Shown here piece by piece: positions 35,211-44,631 of a stretch of DNA of 53,719 nucleotides; positions within the stretch are counted from its first letter, which is position 1; each line of letters opens with the position of its first letter. The DNA comes from Shewanella decolorationis S12. Its GTDB lineage: Bacteria > Pseudomonadota > Gammaproteobacteria > Enterobacterales > Shewanellaceae. The notes below the pieces were generated by a model. The model was not told the origin of the DNA and did not search any database. It saw only the letters and a program-made list of their open reading frames with translations. A program made the position numbers and the translations under genes. The stretch covers positions 1 through 53,719 of the forward strand of contig NZ_AXZL01000051.1 in NCBI RefSeq assembly GCF_000485795.1. The letters are read 5' to 3'.

Positions 35211-35758
35211 TGCGTGTCCTGCTACAAGTCCTAACCGCACTCGCGCTGATCGCTTATCCAGTCGCCGTGTATTTAGGACTGAATTATCTGCCAGCGGGCA
35301 CCATAGCCTTAGTGTTATGCCTCTTGTTAGTTGTGCGTTTAATGCTGCAAAAGCAAAAGGTTAAAACCTTAGTTTTGCCTTTGCTTGTGGGGATTGGGCT
35401 CACCGCAGGCAGCTTTGTCGCCAAACGCAGCGACTGGCTCTTGTATTACCCCGTGGTGATAAACCTCACCATGTTAGCCCTGTTTAGCTACTCGCTATAC
35501 CAAGGCCCGAGCATGATTGAACGGTTCGCACGGCTCAAAGAGCCCGATTTGCCGGATGAAGCCATAGGTTATCTTAAAAAAGTCACCCTGCTTTGGTGTG
35601 GCTTATTTATCCTAAACGGCACTGTGGCGGCCTATACAGCCGCGTTTACCAGCCTAGCAACTTGGACCTTGTATAACGGTTTGATTGCATACGTACTCAT
35701 GGGACTGCTCCTCGGTGGGGAATGGTTATATCGCAGCTTTTGGTTGAAGAAGACATGA
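35210..35758 (+). CDS. COG4648-type membrane protein of the aryl-polyene cluster
   Basis: A 182-aa integral membrane protein with five or six TM helices (for example LLQVLTALALIAYPVAVYLG and TIALVLCLLLVVRLML). A soluble loop after about 100 (PSMIERFARLKEPDLPDEA) is the recognisable family signature. Its position between the carriers and the ligand matches ApeG of other aryl-polyene clusters. Function unknown, possibly complex assembly at the membrane. Its stop overlaps the ligand start (ATGA). Confidence 0.8.
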   Translation: MRVLLQVLTALALIAYPVAVYLGLNYLPAGTIALVLCLLLVVRLMLQKQKVKTLVLPLLVGIGLTAGSFVAKRSDWLLYYPVVINLTMLALFSYSLYQGPSMIERFARLKEPDLPDEAIGYLKKVTLLWCGLFILNGTVAAYTAAFTSLATWTLYNGLIAYVLMGLLLGGEWLYRSFWLKKT

Positions 35759-37119
35759 CACAACTACTCAAAAACTGGTTAACCCAAGGGCCATTCGCCC
35801 AACAACTGATCAGCTTTAATCACCATGACATAGTCACTGGTGCCCTGTTTACCAATCAGGTTGCGCATTTTTACGAGCAGCTGCGCCAAGCGCCTGAGCA
35901 AAAATGGCTGCTAGCGAGTGATACCAGCGATCTGTTTGCCGTGGGCCTGTGTGCCGCACTGTTGGCGGGCAAGGAAATTATTCTGCCGCCCAACACCCAA
36001 ACTGGCACCCTGAGTGAACTGACCCATCAGTTTGAAGGCATATTGTCAGACAAGCCACTGTGCGAGAGCCACGCCTTTATCCTGCTGAATAAAGAGCTGA
36101 GTCTGCCTACCAAACCTTGGCCAGAGAGCGACACCTTTGGTGAACTGGTACTCTTTACCTCGGGCAGCAGTGGCGAGCCCAAAGCGATTCGCAAGAGCTT
36201 AAGGCAGCTCGATGCCGAAGTGACCGTACTCGAGCACACCTTCGCCGAACATTTGCCCCACTGCAGTGTGGTATCGACCGTTTCCCATCAGCATATCTAT
36301 GGCTTGTTGTTTAAGATCCTCTGGCCCTTAGCCGCCAGTCGCCCTTTTTTAAGCGAGCAGATCGAATACCCTGAGACCTTAAGCTACTACACCGCCTTGT
36401 TACCAAACCTGTGCCTCATCAGTAGCCCAGCGCAATTATCCCGCTTGCCTAAGGCGCTAGAACACGAACGCCAACTACGCTCACCCAGCTTAGTCTTCAG
36501 CTCCGGCGGGCCGTTAAGTTTCACCGCCGCCCAAGGGGTTGCCCAGTGCTATGGCCATTTACCCATAGAGATATTCGGCAGCACCGAAACCGGCGGTATC
36601 GCCTACCGTCGCCAACAGGAGGCCGACGAACCATGGCAAGTGTTTGAACAAATTACCATAGACCAAGACGCTGACGATGGCGCCCTGCTGCTGAAGTCAC
36701 CCTATTTGGCCGACGATCAATGGTTACGCTGCGAAGATAAAATTGAGCCGACGACCAATGGCCAATTCAGGCTCAAGGGCAGGCTCGATCGCATCGTTAA
36801 GATTGAAGAAAAACGTCTTTCACTGGCGCAAATGGAGACCTTGCTCTGTAGCCACGCCTATGTCGAGCAGGCCGCCTTGGTCGTATTGCCCCAGTTTAAA
36901 TCCCAGTTAGGGGCGGTAATCACCCTGTCGCCATTGGGCCGTAGCGTGCACCAAGAGCAGGGAAAACTCTGTATCAACAACGCGTTAAAAGCGCATCTAC
37001 TGACCCAGTTCGAGCGCGTGACCTTACCGCGTCGCTGGCGTTACCCCGAAACCTTGCCGTTAAACACTCAGGGCAAGCGCGTCGTCGCCCAGCTAGTTGA
37101 GTTATTTGACCATGATTAA
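35755..37119 (+). CDS. apeH: Aryl-acyl AMP-forming ligase
   Basis: A 454-aa adenylate-forming enzyme. Core motifs are LVLFTSGSSGEPKAIRKSLR (P-loop), IFGSTETGGIAYR (A5) and LKGRLDRIVKIEEKRLSL (the hinge to the C-terminal domain). It should activate the aryl starter, or fatty-acid-like precursors, and load it onto a carrier. ATG 35755 is chosen over ATG 35722 because it gives an ATGA overlap with the previous stop, the pattern used throughout the operon. Confidence 0.9.
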   Translation: MTQLLKNWLTQGPFAQQLISFNHHDIVTGALFTNQVAHFYEQLRQAPEQKWLLASDTSDLFAVGLCAALLAGKEIILPPNTQTGTLSELTHQFEGILSDKPLCESHAFILLNKELSLPTKPWPESDTFGELVLFTSGSSGEPKAIRKSLRQLDAEVTVLEHTFAEHLPHCSVVSTVSHQHIYGLLFKILWPLAASRPFLSEQIEYPETLSYYTALLPNLCLISSPAQLSRLPKALEHERQLRSPSLVFSSGGPLSFTAAQGVAQCYGHLPIEIFGSTETGGIAYRRQQEADEPWQVFEQITIDQDADDGALLLKSPYLADDQWLRCEDKIEPTTNGQFRLKGRLDRIVKIEEKRLSLAQMETLLCSHAYVEQAALVVLPQFKSQLGAVITLSPLGRSVHQEQGKLCINNALKAHLLTQFERVTLPRRWRYPETLPLNTQGKRVVAQLVELFDHD

Positions 37120-37486
37120 GTCGAGTTTACCGCCGATACTCGCATCAGAGATCGGCCCTGATAGCATCGAATTGCGCCTGCTGGTCGCCGCCGATCTTGA
37201 GTATTTTAACGGCCATTTTCCCGAGCAAGCCGTCCTCCCAGGCGTGACCCAACTCGATTGGGCAGTGCGCTTAGGTTGCGAGCATTTTGGGTATAACGCT
37301 GCGGTCGCTAATTTAGAAGTGCTAAAGTTTCAACAGCTTATTCTACCTGGGCAGGAAGTCACCTTAACCATTAGCCATAATGCCGCCAAAGAGAAGTTAA
37401 CCTTTGCCTACAGCGATGGCGACCATCGTTACGCCTCAGGGCGTATCAGCTTTGCTAGCCTGCAAGATGATGGAGCGTCCCTGTGA
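37112..37486 (+). CDS. apeI: Hotdog-fold 3-hydroxyacyl-ACP dehydratase 1
   Basis: A 124-aa FabZ/FabA-like protein. YFNGHFPEQAVLPGVTQLDW holds the catalytic His region and the Pro-Gly turn. It should dehydrate 3-hydroxyacyl intermediates to extend the conjugated polyene, probably as a partner of the second dehydratase (48004). ATG 37112 overlaps the ligand gene by 8 bp; a TTG at 37097 is possible but less likely. Its stop overlaps the next GTG as GTGA. Confidence 0.87.
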   Translation: MIKSSLPPILASEIGPDSIELRLLVAADLEYFNGHFPEQAVLPGVTQLDWAVRLGCEHFGYNAAVANLEVLKFQQLILPGQEVTLTISHNAAKEKLTFAYSDGDHRYASGRISFASLQDDGASL

Positions 37487-39315
37487 GCGACGGTATGAGC
37501 GACACCATGCTAGTCCCGCCGAGTGATTTAATGGGCACGGCGCCAATCAAGCTGGCATTGGTGATCCCCAATTATAATCATAGCGCCGCGATCGCCCAGA
37601 CCTTGGCCGAACTCGCCGCCCTCAATCTGCCCTGCTATTTGATTGACGATGGCAGCAATGATGAGACCCGCTATCTACTGCAATCCTTGGCGGAGCAACA
37701 CGACTGGGTGACGCTACTGCAACACCCCTACAACCGTGGAAAGGGGGCGGCTGTGATGACGGGGCTTCGCCGCGCCTATCGCGATGGCTTTACCCATGCG
37801 CTACAGGTGGATGCCGACGGCCAGCATAATTTGAGTGATATCCCCGCCATGCTCGCCAAAGCGCAGGCTAAGCCGGATGCGCTGATCTCGGGCAAGCCCG
37901 AGTACGACGAGTCAGTCCCCAAGGGGCGACTCTACGGTCGTTACCTCACCCACTTTTGGGTATGGGTCGAAACCTTAAGCTTTGATATTCAAGATTCTAT
38001 GTGCGGATTTAGGGTGTATCCATTAGCTGCCACCGAGCGTCTACTGAGCAAGCAAGCGCTGACAGAACGGATGGATTTTGATATCGAAATCCTAGTAAAA
38101 CTCTACTGGCAAGGGGTGGAAATTCTGTTTCACCCCACCAAGGTCATTTATCCCGAAAATGGCGTCAGCCACTTTCAAGGTGTGGCCGACAATGTGCGTA
38201 TCTCTAAGCTGCACACGCGGTTATTTTTCGGCATGTTAAAGCGTCTGCCACAACTACTGCGCCGTAAACAAGCGGCTAAATCGATGTCGTCCGCTCATAC
38301 TGCGACCCATTGGTCGGGGATGAAGGAGCGCGGCAGTTATTGGGGCATCAAACTATTAGTTGAAAGCTACCGCTTTGGTGGCCATTGGCTATGCCGCGCC
38401 ATTATGTATCCGGTGATTTGCTATTTCTTCTTGACCGGCAAAGTCAGCCGCGAAGCCTCATTGGATTTTCTGCGCCGCGTGCAGCGCCTTGAGCCACAAC
38501 ACCCGCAATTAAGCCACCCCGTTGGTTGGCGCGACAGCTTAAGCCACTTTATCGCCTTTGGTAATGCAGCGCTCGATAGAATCGATGCTTGGTGCGATCG
38601 CATTCAATTAAGCCAAGTGGATTTTCCCGACCGCCACGTGCTGGCCGAACAGCTAGAAAGCGGCAAAGGCGCTGTGCTGCTAGTCTCTCACTTGGGCAAC
38701 CTCGAACTGTGCCGCGCGATTTCAATCCACCAGCGTAAGGTTAAAGTGAATGTCATGGTGTTAACCAGCCATGCCGAAAACTTTAATAATGTACTCAAGC
38801 AATTAAACCCCGATAGCACGCTGAATTTGATCCAAGTGACCGAGCTTAATCCCGCCACCTCTATGCTGCTACAGCAAAAGATTGAAGACGGTGAGCTAGT
38901 GGTAATTGCAGGCGATAGGACCTCATCCCACGCCCAAGGGCGCGTCGTGTACGCGCCATTTATGGGCCAAGAGGCCGCCTTCCCGCAGGGGCCATTTATT
39001 CTGGCCGGACTCTTGGATTGCCCGGTTTATATGATGTTTTGCCTGCGTGAGCAAGGGCGTTATCGAGTGCATTTAGAACACTTCGCCGAGACACTTAAAG
39101 GCCCACGAGCGGGCAGAATGGAAAGACTACAACAGGCCGTTTCTCGCTACAGCGAACGCCTCGAACACTACGCAAGGCGTGAGCCTTTGCAGTGGTTTAA
39201 CTTTTTTGATTTTTGGCGGGACGATAGCAAGGTCAACCGCGCGACACCCGCCCCACAAACGACAGCAGCACTCCCGGAGCAGGAGCGCACTACAGACAGG
39301 ACAGAGCATTTATGA
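37483..39315 (+). CDS. Glycosyltransferase family 2 - LpxL-type acyltransferase fusion, GTG start
   Basis: A 610-aa two-domain protein. Residues 20-250 are a GT2 glycosyltransferase: ALVIPNYNHSAAIAQTLAE, YLIDDGSNDET and ALQVDADGQHNL (DxD-like site). Residues 290-590 are a lipid-A-type acyltransferase: LLVSHLGNLELCRAI (HX4E) and a membrane-binding start (LCRAIMYPVICYFFL). This fusion is the ApeJ form. It could glycosylate an acceptor lipid and acylate it with the polyene. GTG 37483 has GGAG 7 bp upstream and a GTGA overlap; an ATG at 37495 is an alternative. Confidence 0.92.
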   Translation: MSDGMSDTMLVPPSDLMGTAPIKLALVIPNYNHSAAIAQTLAELAALNLPCYLIDDGSNDETRYLLQSLAEQHDWVTLLQHPYNRGKGAAVMTGLRRAYRDGFTHALQVDADGQHNLSDIPAMLAKAQAKPDALISGKPEYDESVPKGRLYGRYLTHFWVWVETLSFDIQDSMCGFRVYPLAATERLLSKQALTERMDFDIEILVKLYWQGVEILFHPTKVIYPENGVSHFQGVADNVRISKLHTRLFFGMLKRLPQLLRRKQAAKSMSSAHTATHWSGMKERGSYWGIKLLVESYRFGGHWLCRAIMYPVICYFFLTGKVSREASLDFLRRVQRLEPQHPQLSHPVGWRDSLSHFIAFGNAALDRIDAWCDRIQLSQVDFPDRHVLAEQLESGKGAVLLVSHLGNLELCRAISIHQRKVKVNVMVLTSHAENFNNVLKQLNPDSTLNLIQVTELNPATSMLLQQKIEDGELVVIAGDRTSSHAQGRVVYAPFMGQEAAFPQGPFILAGLLDCPVYMMFCLREQGRYRVHLEHFAETLKGPRAGRMERLQQAVSRYSERLEHYARREPLQWFNFFDFWRDDSKVNRATPAPQTTAALPEQERTTDRTEHL

Positions 39316-40877
39316 GCCACGCAGTTACTCACACGACAACCGCTGAGTCGCCAATCGAATTTGGCCGTCAGTTACTCACATTAGAGCAAGTCGTTGCCGT
39401 GGCAAAGGGCGCCAAGGTCAAACTCTGTGATGATGCTGATTATCAGGAATATATCCAAAAAGGCGCCCGCTTTATCGATAGTTTGCTGCACGAAGAAGGC
39501 GTGGTCTATGGCGTCACCACAGGCTATGGCGACTCTTGCACAGTGAATGTGAGTCTCGATTTAGTCCACGAGCTGCCACTGCACTTATCCCGCTTCCATG
39601 GCTGTGGCCTCGGCGAAGTCTTGAGCATGATGCAGGCGCGCGCCGTAATGGCTTGCCGTTTAAACTCCCTCGCCATCGGTAAATCCGGCGTAACCTATGA
39701 GCTATTAAAGCGCATCGAAACCCTACTTAATCTAAATATAGTGCCAGTGATCCCCGAGGAAGGTTCGGTCGGTGCCAGCGGTGACTTAACGCCATTGTCT
39801 TACTTGGCCGCCGTGCTAGTTGGCGAGCGCGAAGTGATTTATAACGGCGAGCGCAGAGCCACCCAAGAGGTTTACCGCGAGCTGAACATCACGCCCCATG
39901 TGCTGCGCCCCAAGGAAGGTTTAGCCCTGATGAATGGCACGGCAGTGATGACGGCATTAGCCTGTTTAGCCTTTGATCGCGCACAATATTTAGCGCGTTT
40001 AGCCAGCCGTATTACCGCCATGGCGTCGTTAACCCTTAAAGGTAACTCGAACCATTTCGACGATATTTTGTTTGCCGCCAAACCCCATCCAGGGCAAAAC
40101 CAAATCGCGACTTGGATCAGGGAAGATTTGAACCACCATGTTCACCCCCGCAATTCCGACAGATTGCAGGACAGGTATTCCATCCGCTGCGCACCGCACA
40201 TTATTGGCGTGCTGCAGGATGCGCTGCCCTTTATGCGCCAATTTATCGAAACCGAAGTCAACAGCGCCAACGATAATCCCATAGTCGATGGTGAAGGCGA
40301 GCATATTCTCCACGGCGGCCATTTCTACGGTGGACACATTGCCTTTGCGATGGACTCCTTAAAAAACACTGTGGCCAATATCGCCGATCTTATCGACCGC
40401 CAAATGGCATTAGTGATGGACCCTAAGTTTAACAACGGTTTACCCGCTAATCTCTCGGGTTCAACTGGGCCACGCCGCGCCATAAACCATGGCTTTAAGG
40501 CGGTGCAGATTGGCGTATCGGCCTGGACGGCGGAAGCACTGAAACACACTATGCCTGCGAGCGTTTTCTCCCGCTCAACCGAATGTCATAACCAAGATAA
40601 AGTCAGCATGGGTACTATCGCCGCCCGTGACTGTATGCGCGTGTTGCAGCTGACTGAACAAGTTGCCGCCGCAGCACTGCTCGCCATGACCCAAGGTATT
40701 AGCCTGCGTGTTAAACAAAACGAGTTAGACGAAGCCTCGCTGACGCCATCGCTGGCGACCACGCTCGCCCAAGTGCGCGCCGATTTTGAGCCATTGGTCG
40801 AAGACAGACCGCTCGAAGCCGTACTGCGCCAAACCGTTGCGAAAATCCAAGCGGGTGAATGGGAAGTATGCCGATGA
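39312..40877 (+). CDS. Aromatic amino acid ammonia-lyase (HAL/TAL/PAL family)
   Basis: A 521-aa MIO enzyme. The cofactor-forming Ala155-Ser156-Gly157 is in EEGSVGASGDLTPLSYLAAV, and the Tyr66 loop is VYGVTTGYGDS. The two residues that normally set the substrate (Ser-His in histidase, His-Leu in tyrosine lyase, Phe-Leu in phenylalanine lyase) align with Phe95-His96 in HLSRFHGCGLG, which is none of these. No hut genes are present; it sits inside the aryl-polyene operon, so its product is probably the aryl-acrylate starter. Start and stop overlap the neighbours (ATGA on the left, 4 bp on the right). Confidence 0.9.
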   Translation: MSHAVTHTTTAESPIEFGRQLLTLEQVVAVAKGAKVKLCDDADYQEYIQKGARFIDSLLHEEGVVYGVTTGYGDSCTVNVSLDLVHELPLHLSRFHGCGLGEVLSMMQARAVMACRLNSLAIGKSGVTYELLKRIETLLNLNIVPVIPEEGSVGASGDLTPLSYLAAVLVGEREVIYNGERRATQEVYRELNITPHVLRPKEGLALMNGTAVMTALACLAFDRAQYLARLASRITAMASLTLKGNSNHFDDILFAAKPHPGQNQIATWIREDLNHHVHPRNSDRLQDRYSIRCAPHIIGVLQDALPFMRQFIETEVNSANDNPIVDGEGEHILHGGHFYGGHIAFAMDSLKNTVANIADLIDRQMALVMDPKFNNGLPANLSGSTGPRRAINHGFKAVQIGVSAWTAEALKHTMPASVFSRSTECHNQDKVSMGTIAARDCMRVLQLTEQVAAAALLAMTQGISLRVKQNELDEASLTPSLATTLAQVRADFEPLVEDRPLEAVLRQTVAKIQAGEWEVCR

Positions 40878-41308
40878 AAGCCTTGCTTAGCATAGAAATG
40901 GACATGCAGATCCCCTTCCACGATGTGGATTCGATGGGGATCACTTGGCATGGTAATTACCTGCGTTATTTCGAGATTGCCCGCTGCAAATTACTCGACG
41001 AGTTAGGCTACAACTATCGTCAAATGCAGGCCTCGAACTACGCTTGGCCGATTATTGATTTGCAGATCAAATACGTTAAGGCCAGCACCTTCGAGCAACA
41101 CATTACCGTGCGCGCCGAGTTAGTCGAGTGGGAAAATCGCCTAAAAATCAATTATCAAATCCGTGATACGGCAACCGGTGAGCGCATTACTAAGGGCTAT
41201 ACCATTCAGGCGGCAGTGGATATGACGAGCCAAGAAATGTGCTTTGTGACGCCAGAGATATTTCGCAGCAAAATCGCCCCGCTGCTTGCAAAGGCGGATA
41301 GCGAATGA
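40874..41308 (+). CDS. 4-hydroxybenzoyl-CoA-thioesterase-like hotdog thioesterase
   Basis: A 144-aa hotdog protein with the active-site pattern IPFHDVDSMGITWHGNYLRY typical of YbgC/4HBT thioesterases. It corresponds to ApeK. It may release a mis-primed or finished acyl chain from a carrier. ATG 40874 gives the ATGA overlap with the previous stop and has GGGAAG 8 bp upstream; the longer frame begins at 40859. Confidence 0.85.
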   Translation: MKALLSIEMDMQIPFHDVDSMGITWHGNYLRYFEIARCKLLDELGYNYRQMQASNYAWPIIDLQIKYVKASTFEQHITVRAELVEWENRLKINYQIRDTATGERITKGYTIQAAVDMTSQEMCFVTPEIFRSKIAPLLAKADSE

Positions 41309-42102
41309 TTGCCCTCTTTACAAATTGGCCACGAGCTAAGTTGTGGCTAGGGTTCTACCAAAGCCTACTATTAAGCTGCACACTGCTGTTTGGCTCGGTA
41401 CAGGCGCAGAGCCTTGCCGATACCAACCTCACAGGTGCGAGCCAATATCAAACGCTATTTGCCCAAGGCGCAGATAACGCCGCATTACTCGCCCTCAGCC
41501 AAAAGCTCAATCTTGGCGAGACGGTTCGCGGCCACTTTGTGCAATCGCGCCAGCTTAAAGTGCTGAAAAAGCCCCTAGTGAGCCAAGGCCAGTTTGTGTT
41601 CGACAAGGCACAAGGACTGATCTGGCAACAACTTAGCCCCTTCGAGTCCTTGCTGATTTTAAAAGATAAGCAACTTATTCAGCGAGATAGCCAAGGGCGA
41701 GTACAAATCAGCCAAGCCGATGCTTCGGCAAGCGCGGCGGCCATGGGGGATTTATTACCGAGTCTAGTGAATGCCATGCTGGGCGGCGATATTTCGGGTT
41801 TAAGTGCAAACTTCGAACTGCACTTTTTCGTCCAAGAACCCTTAGCGCAAGGCAAGCCAAACTGGCAGTTGGGATTAACCCCAAAAGATCCGCTGATGAA
41901 GAAGGCCATCGCCCATATGGTGCTCGAAGGCAGCGATACGCTACACGCCTTAGTGCTACTTAGCGCCAATCCGAGTGTGAGTCCGCAGGATATCACCCGT
42001 ATCGATTTTAGTGAGTTGCGCCAAGGTCCACTGAGTGAGGCTGAGTTAGCCAGATATGCCATCAGCCAGACAACGCCTAAAGACACTGGTCAAAGAGAGT
42101 AA
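41305..42102 (+). CDS. LolA-like periplasmic protein
   Basis: A 265-aa protein with a signal segment (LWLGFYQSLLLSCTLLFGSVQAQS, cut after VQA) and an LolA-related beta-barrel half-shell: VRGHFVQSRQLKVLKKPLVS and GLIWQQLSPFESLLIL. LolA carries acyl-modified lipoproteins across the periplasm; this cluster-specific form (ApeL position) probably carries the aryl-polyene lipid toward the outer membrane. ATGA overlap with the thioesterase. Confidence 0.85.
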   Translation: MIALFTNWPRAKLWLGFYQSLLLSCTLLFGSVQAQSLADTNLTGASQYQTLFAQGADNAALLALSQKLNLGETVRGHFVQSRQLKVLKKPLVSQGQFVFDKAQGLIWQQLSPFESLLILKDKQLIQRDSQGRVQISQADASASAAAMGDLLPSLVNAMLGGDISGLSANFELHFFVQEPLAQGKPNWQLGLTPKDPLMKKAIAHMVLEGSDTLHALVLLSANPSVSPQDITRIDFSELRQGPLSEAELARYAISQTTPKDTGQRE

Positions 42103-42111
42103 GGCAGAAAC

Positions 42112-44631
42112 ATGGCGCCCAAGATTGCCACGCGTATTGGCCACAGCCTGATGCAAACCTCGACTAAATGGCGCTTCGCTATTTGGTTGTGTTTGATGCT
42201 GGCGGCGAGCCTGTGGACGCTGCAACTGTGGCAAAATGGCGCAAAGGTTCAAAGCGATATTCTCGCCATGTTGCCCCATCTGCAGCAGGATGCACTCACG
42301 GCGCGCGCCCTCGAACAAGTGGAATCGACACTCGCCGATCAAGTGTATCTCGCCCTGATTGCCGAGGATGAATCTCAGGCGATTGCGGCGGCAACACTCC
42401 TGATGGAGCAGCTTAAGACTCAAAATACCGCCTTTACCGATATTCGTAGTGCCGACATACAAATGGGTGAAGCCCTAGGTCAATTTTATTTCCCCCATAG
42501 ATTTAAACTGCTCACGCCTGAACAAACCGAAGCCTTAAGCCATAATGGCCTCGAGCACTTAATTGCCTCAGCCACTCAGCAGCTCTACAACGCCTTTAGT
42601 TATGCCAATAGCCAACTCTTGACCCAAGATCCTTTGCTGTTGTACCCCGACAATTTGCTCGCCCTTGCGCCCAGTACAAAGCTGAGCGCCAGCCAAGGGA
42701 TTTTACTTGCTCATCCACAAAGTGTTGATACCAAACAAGGTGTTGATAATAGTGAAGGCGTGGCCGCCATTGTGATGGCAAAGGGCACAGAAAGCGCCTT
42801 TAACCCGAATGCGCAATTACGCCAGCAAGCGGCACTCGCTCAGGCACTGAATGCCGTCAGCGCGCAATACCCCAGCATACAAGTGTTACAGGCGGGCGCG
42901 CTATTTCATGCCATAGAAGCCACCAACACTGCCAAGAGTGAAATCTCTGTCCTTGGCCTCGCCTCTTTGCTTGGCGTAGTGTTATTGGTTTGGCTCGCCT
43001 TTCGCTCCGTCATGCCGCTATTGCTTGCAATAGTGACAATATCCAGTGGTTTACTGCTGGCGGTGACCTTTACCCTAAGCGTGTTCGGGGAGCTGCATTT
43101 GCTCACTCTCGTCTTTGGCACTAGCCTGATTGGGATTGCCATTGACTACAGCTTCCATTTTTACTGCGAGCGGTTAAGCGATCATGAGCGTGGCGCGCAG
43201 GCGACCGTGGCCTATATCTTCCCCACAGTGTCACTCGCGTTTATCACCAGCGCCTTAGCCTATGTCGGTATCGGTTTAGCGCCGTTTCCCGGTATGCAGC
43301 AGGTGGCGATTTTCTGCGCCTCAGGCTTACTCGGCGCCTACCTGACGTTAGTGCTCGCCTATCCATTATTGGCGGGCAGCAAGTTACCTTCGGGAGAACG
43401 TCCGTTAACCCTTGCGCAAGCTTATCTTGCGAAACTCACCGGATTCTCAAATAAACTGGTCTCGCCATGGGGATTGAGTCTGTTTGCCTTAGTGCTCTCG
43501 GGAGTCTGCCTATTGGGGATCAGCAAGCTTAACGTCGACGATGATATTCGCCATTTACAGCAAAGCCCAGCAAGCGTGACTGAGCCTGAAGACAAGCTCA
43601 GAAAATTACTCAGTGGCGGCACGGATAACCAGTTTTTATTGGTGCGCGCGCCCAGCGAAGAAGCCTTACTGCAACGGCTCGAAGCCCTCAGTCCGCAGCT
43701 CGATGCCGCCATTAAACAGCAAGAGCTGGGCAACTATGTCAGCCTCAGCCGTTATCTGCCTAGCAAGCAAAAGCAGGATGCGGCGTATCAATTGCAGGGC
43801 AAGATTTACCAGTCGCAATTAACCACAGTGCTAAACAGCATTGGCCTAGATGACGGCCTAGCACCTGAGCTTTCTGCCGCCTATCTTGCCGCCAAGGATA
43901 GCTATATCACCCCGACGGATTTTTTCGAACTGGGCCTAGGCAAACAGTTAGCCCCACTCTGGCTTGCACCACAGGGATTTGCACCGCTTGGGCACTCAAC
44001 AGAGTCAGCGACCAATCCTGATAATACCAACCAAGGGAACGACAACCATGGCGCCATAGTGTTGCTCGGTGGTATTGAAGATATTTCGGCCCTCAAGGCA
44101 CGCTTTGCTAACGATGCGCAAGTACAACTTATCGATAAAGTCGCGGATATCTCCACCGTGATGGGGCATTATCGACTGCTTACCCTCAAGTTATTGGGGC
44201 TGGCGCTCGTTATCGCGCTCTTGCTATTTAGCCTAAGTTTTGGACTCAAAAAGGCCACTGTGGTTGTCGCCGTGCCGGCATTGGCCGCGGTACTCACCTT
44301 GGCCATTTTAGGCTTAGTCGGCTCCCCCTTAAGCTTGTTTCATGCGCTGGCGCTGATTTTAGTCTTCGGGATTGGGATAGATTACAGTTTGTTCTTTGCC
44401 TCTGCAGCGCAACATGGCAAGGCAGTGATGATGGCGGTGTTTATGTCCGCCTGCTCGACCCTATTGGCCTTTGGCTTACTCGCCTTTAGCCAAACCCAAG
44501 CTATTCATTATTTTGGATTAACCCTGTCCCTCGGCATAGGGTTTACCTTTGTACTTTCGCCATTGATTTTGACCACCAGTCAGGTTTTAACCACCAACAA
44601 GGTCTCGATACCTACAAGGAATGTTATTTAA
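42112..44631 (+). CDS. MMPL/RND-superfamily exporter
   Basis: An 839-aa exporter, shorter than drug-efflux RND pumps. Two repeated halves, each with a periplasmic domain and six TM helices: residues 275-420 (GTSLIGIAIDYSFHFYCE) and 695-830 (VFGIGIDYSLFFASAAQ). The paired GIxxDY motifs are the proton-coupling TM4 and TM10 of MMPL proteins. It should move the finished aryl-polyene lipid out of the inner membrane (ApeM position). AAGGCAG precedes the ATG. Confidence 0.92.
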   Translation: MAPKIATRIGHSLMQTSTKWRFAIWLCLMLAASLWTLQLWQNGAKVQSDILAMLPHLQQDALTARALEQVESTLADQVYLALIAEDESQAIAAATLLMEQLKTQNTAFTDIRSADIQMGEALGQFYFPHRFKLLTPEQTEALSHNGLEHLIASATQQLYNAFSYANSQLLTQDPLLLYPDNLLALAPSTKLSASQGILLAHPQSVDTKQGVDNSEGVAAIVMAKGTESAFNPNAQLRQQAALAQALNAVSAQYPSIQVLQAGALFHAIEATNTAKSEISVLGLASLLGVVLLVWLAFRSVMPLLLAIVTISSGLLLAVTFTLSVFGELHLLTLVFGTSLIGIAIDYSFHFYCERLSDHERGAQATVAYIFPTVSLAFITSALAYVGIGLAPFPGMQQVAIFCASGLLGAYLTLVLAYPLLAGSKLPSGERPLTLAQAYLAKLTGFSNKLVSPWGLSLFALVLSGVCLLGISKLNVDDDIRHLQQSPASVTEPEDKLRKLLSGGTDNQFLLVRAPSEEALLQRLEALSPQLDAAIKQQELGNYVSLSRYLPSKQKQDAAYQLQGKIYQSQLTTVLNSIGLDDGLAPELSAAYLAAKDSYITPTDFFELGLGKQLAPLWLAPQGFAPLGHSTESATNPDNTNQGNDNHGAIVLLGGIEDISALKARFANDAQVQLIDKVADISTVMGHYRLLTLKLLGLALVIALLLFSLSFGLKKATVVVAVPALAAVLTLAILGLVGSPLSLFHALALILVFGIGIDYSLFFASAAQHGKAVMMAVFMSACSTLLAFGLLAFSQTQAIHYFGLTLSLGIGFTFVLSPLILTTSQVLTTNKVSIPTRNVI

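Noticed and set aside
39312..40877. Histidase (hutH) of histidine degradation
   Set aside because: No other hut genes are present, the selectivity pair is not Ser-His, and the gene is embedded with overlaps in the aryl-polyene operon.
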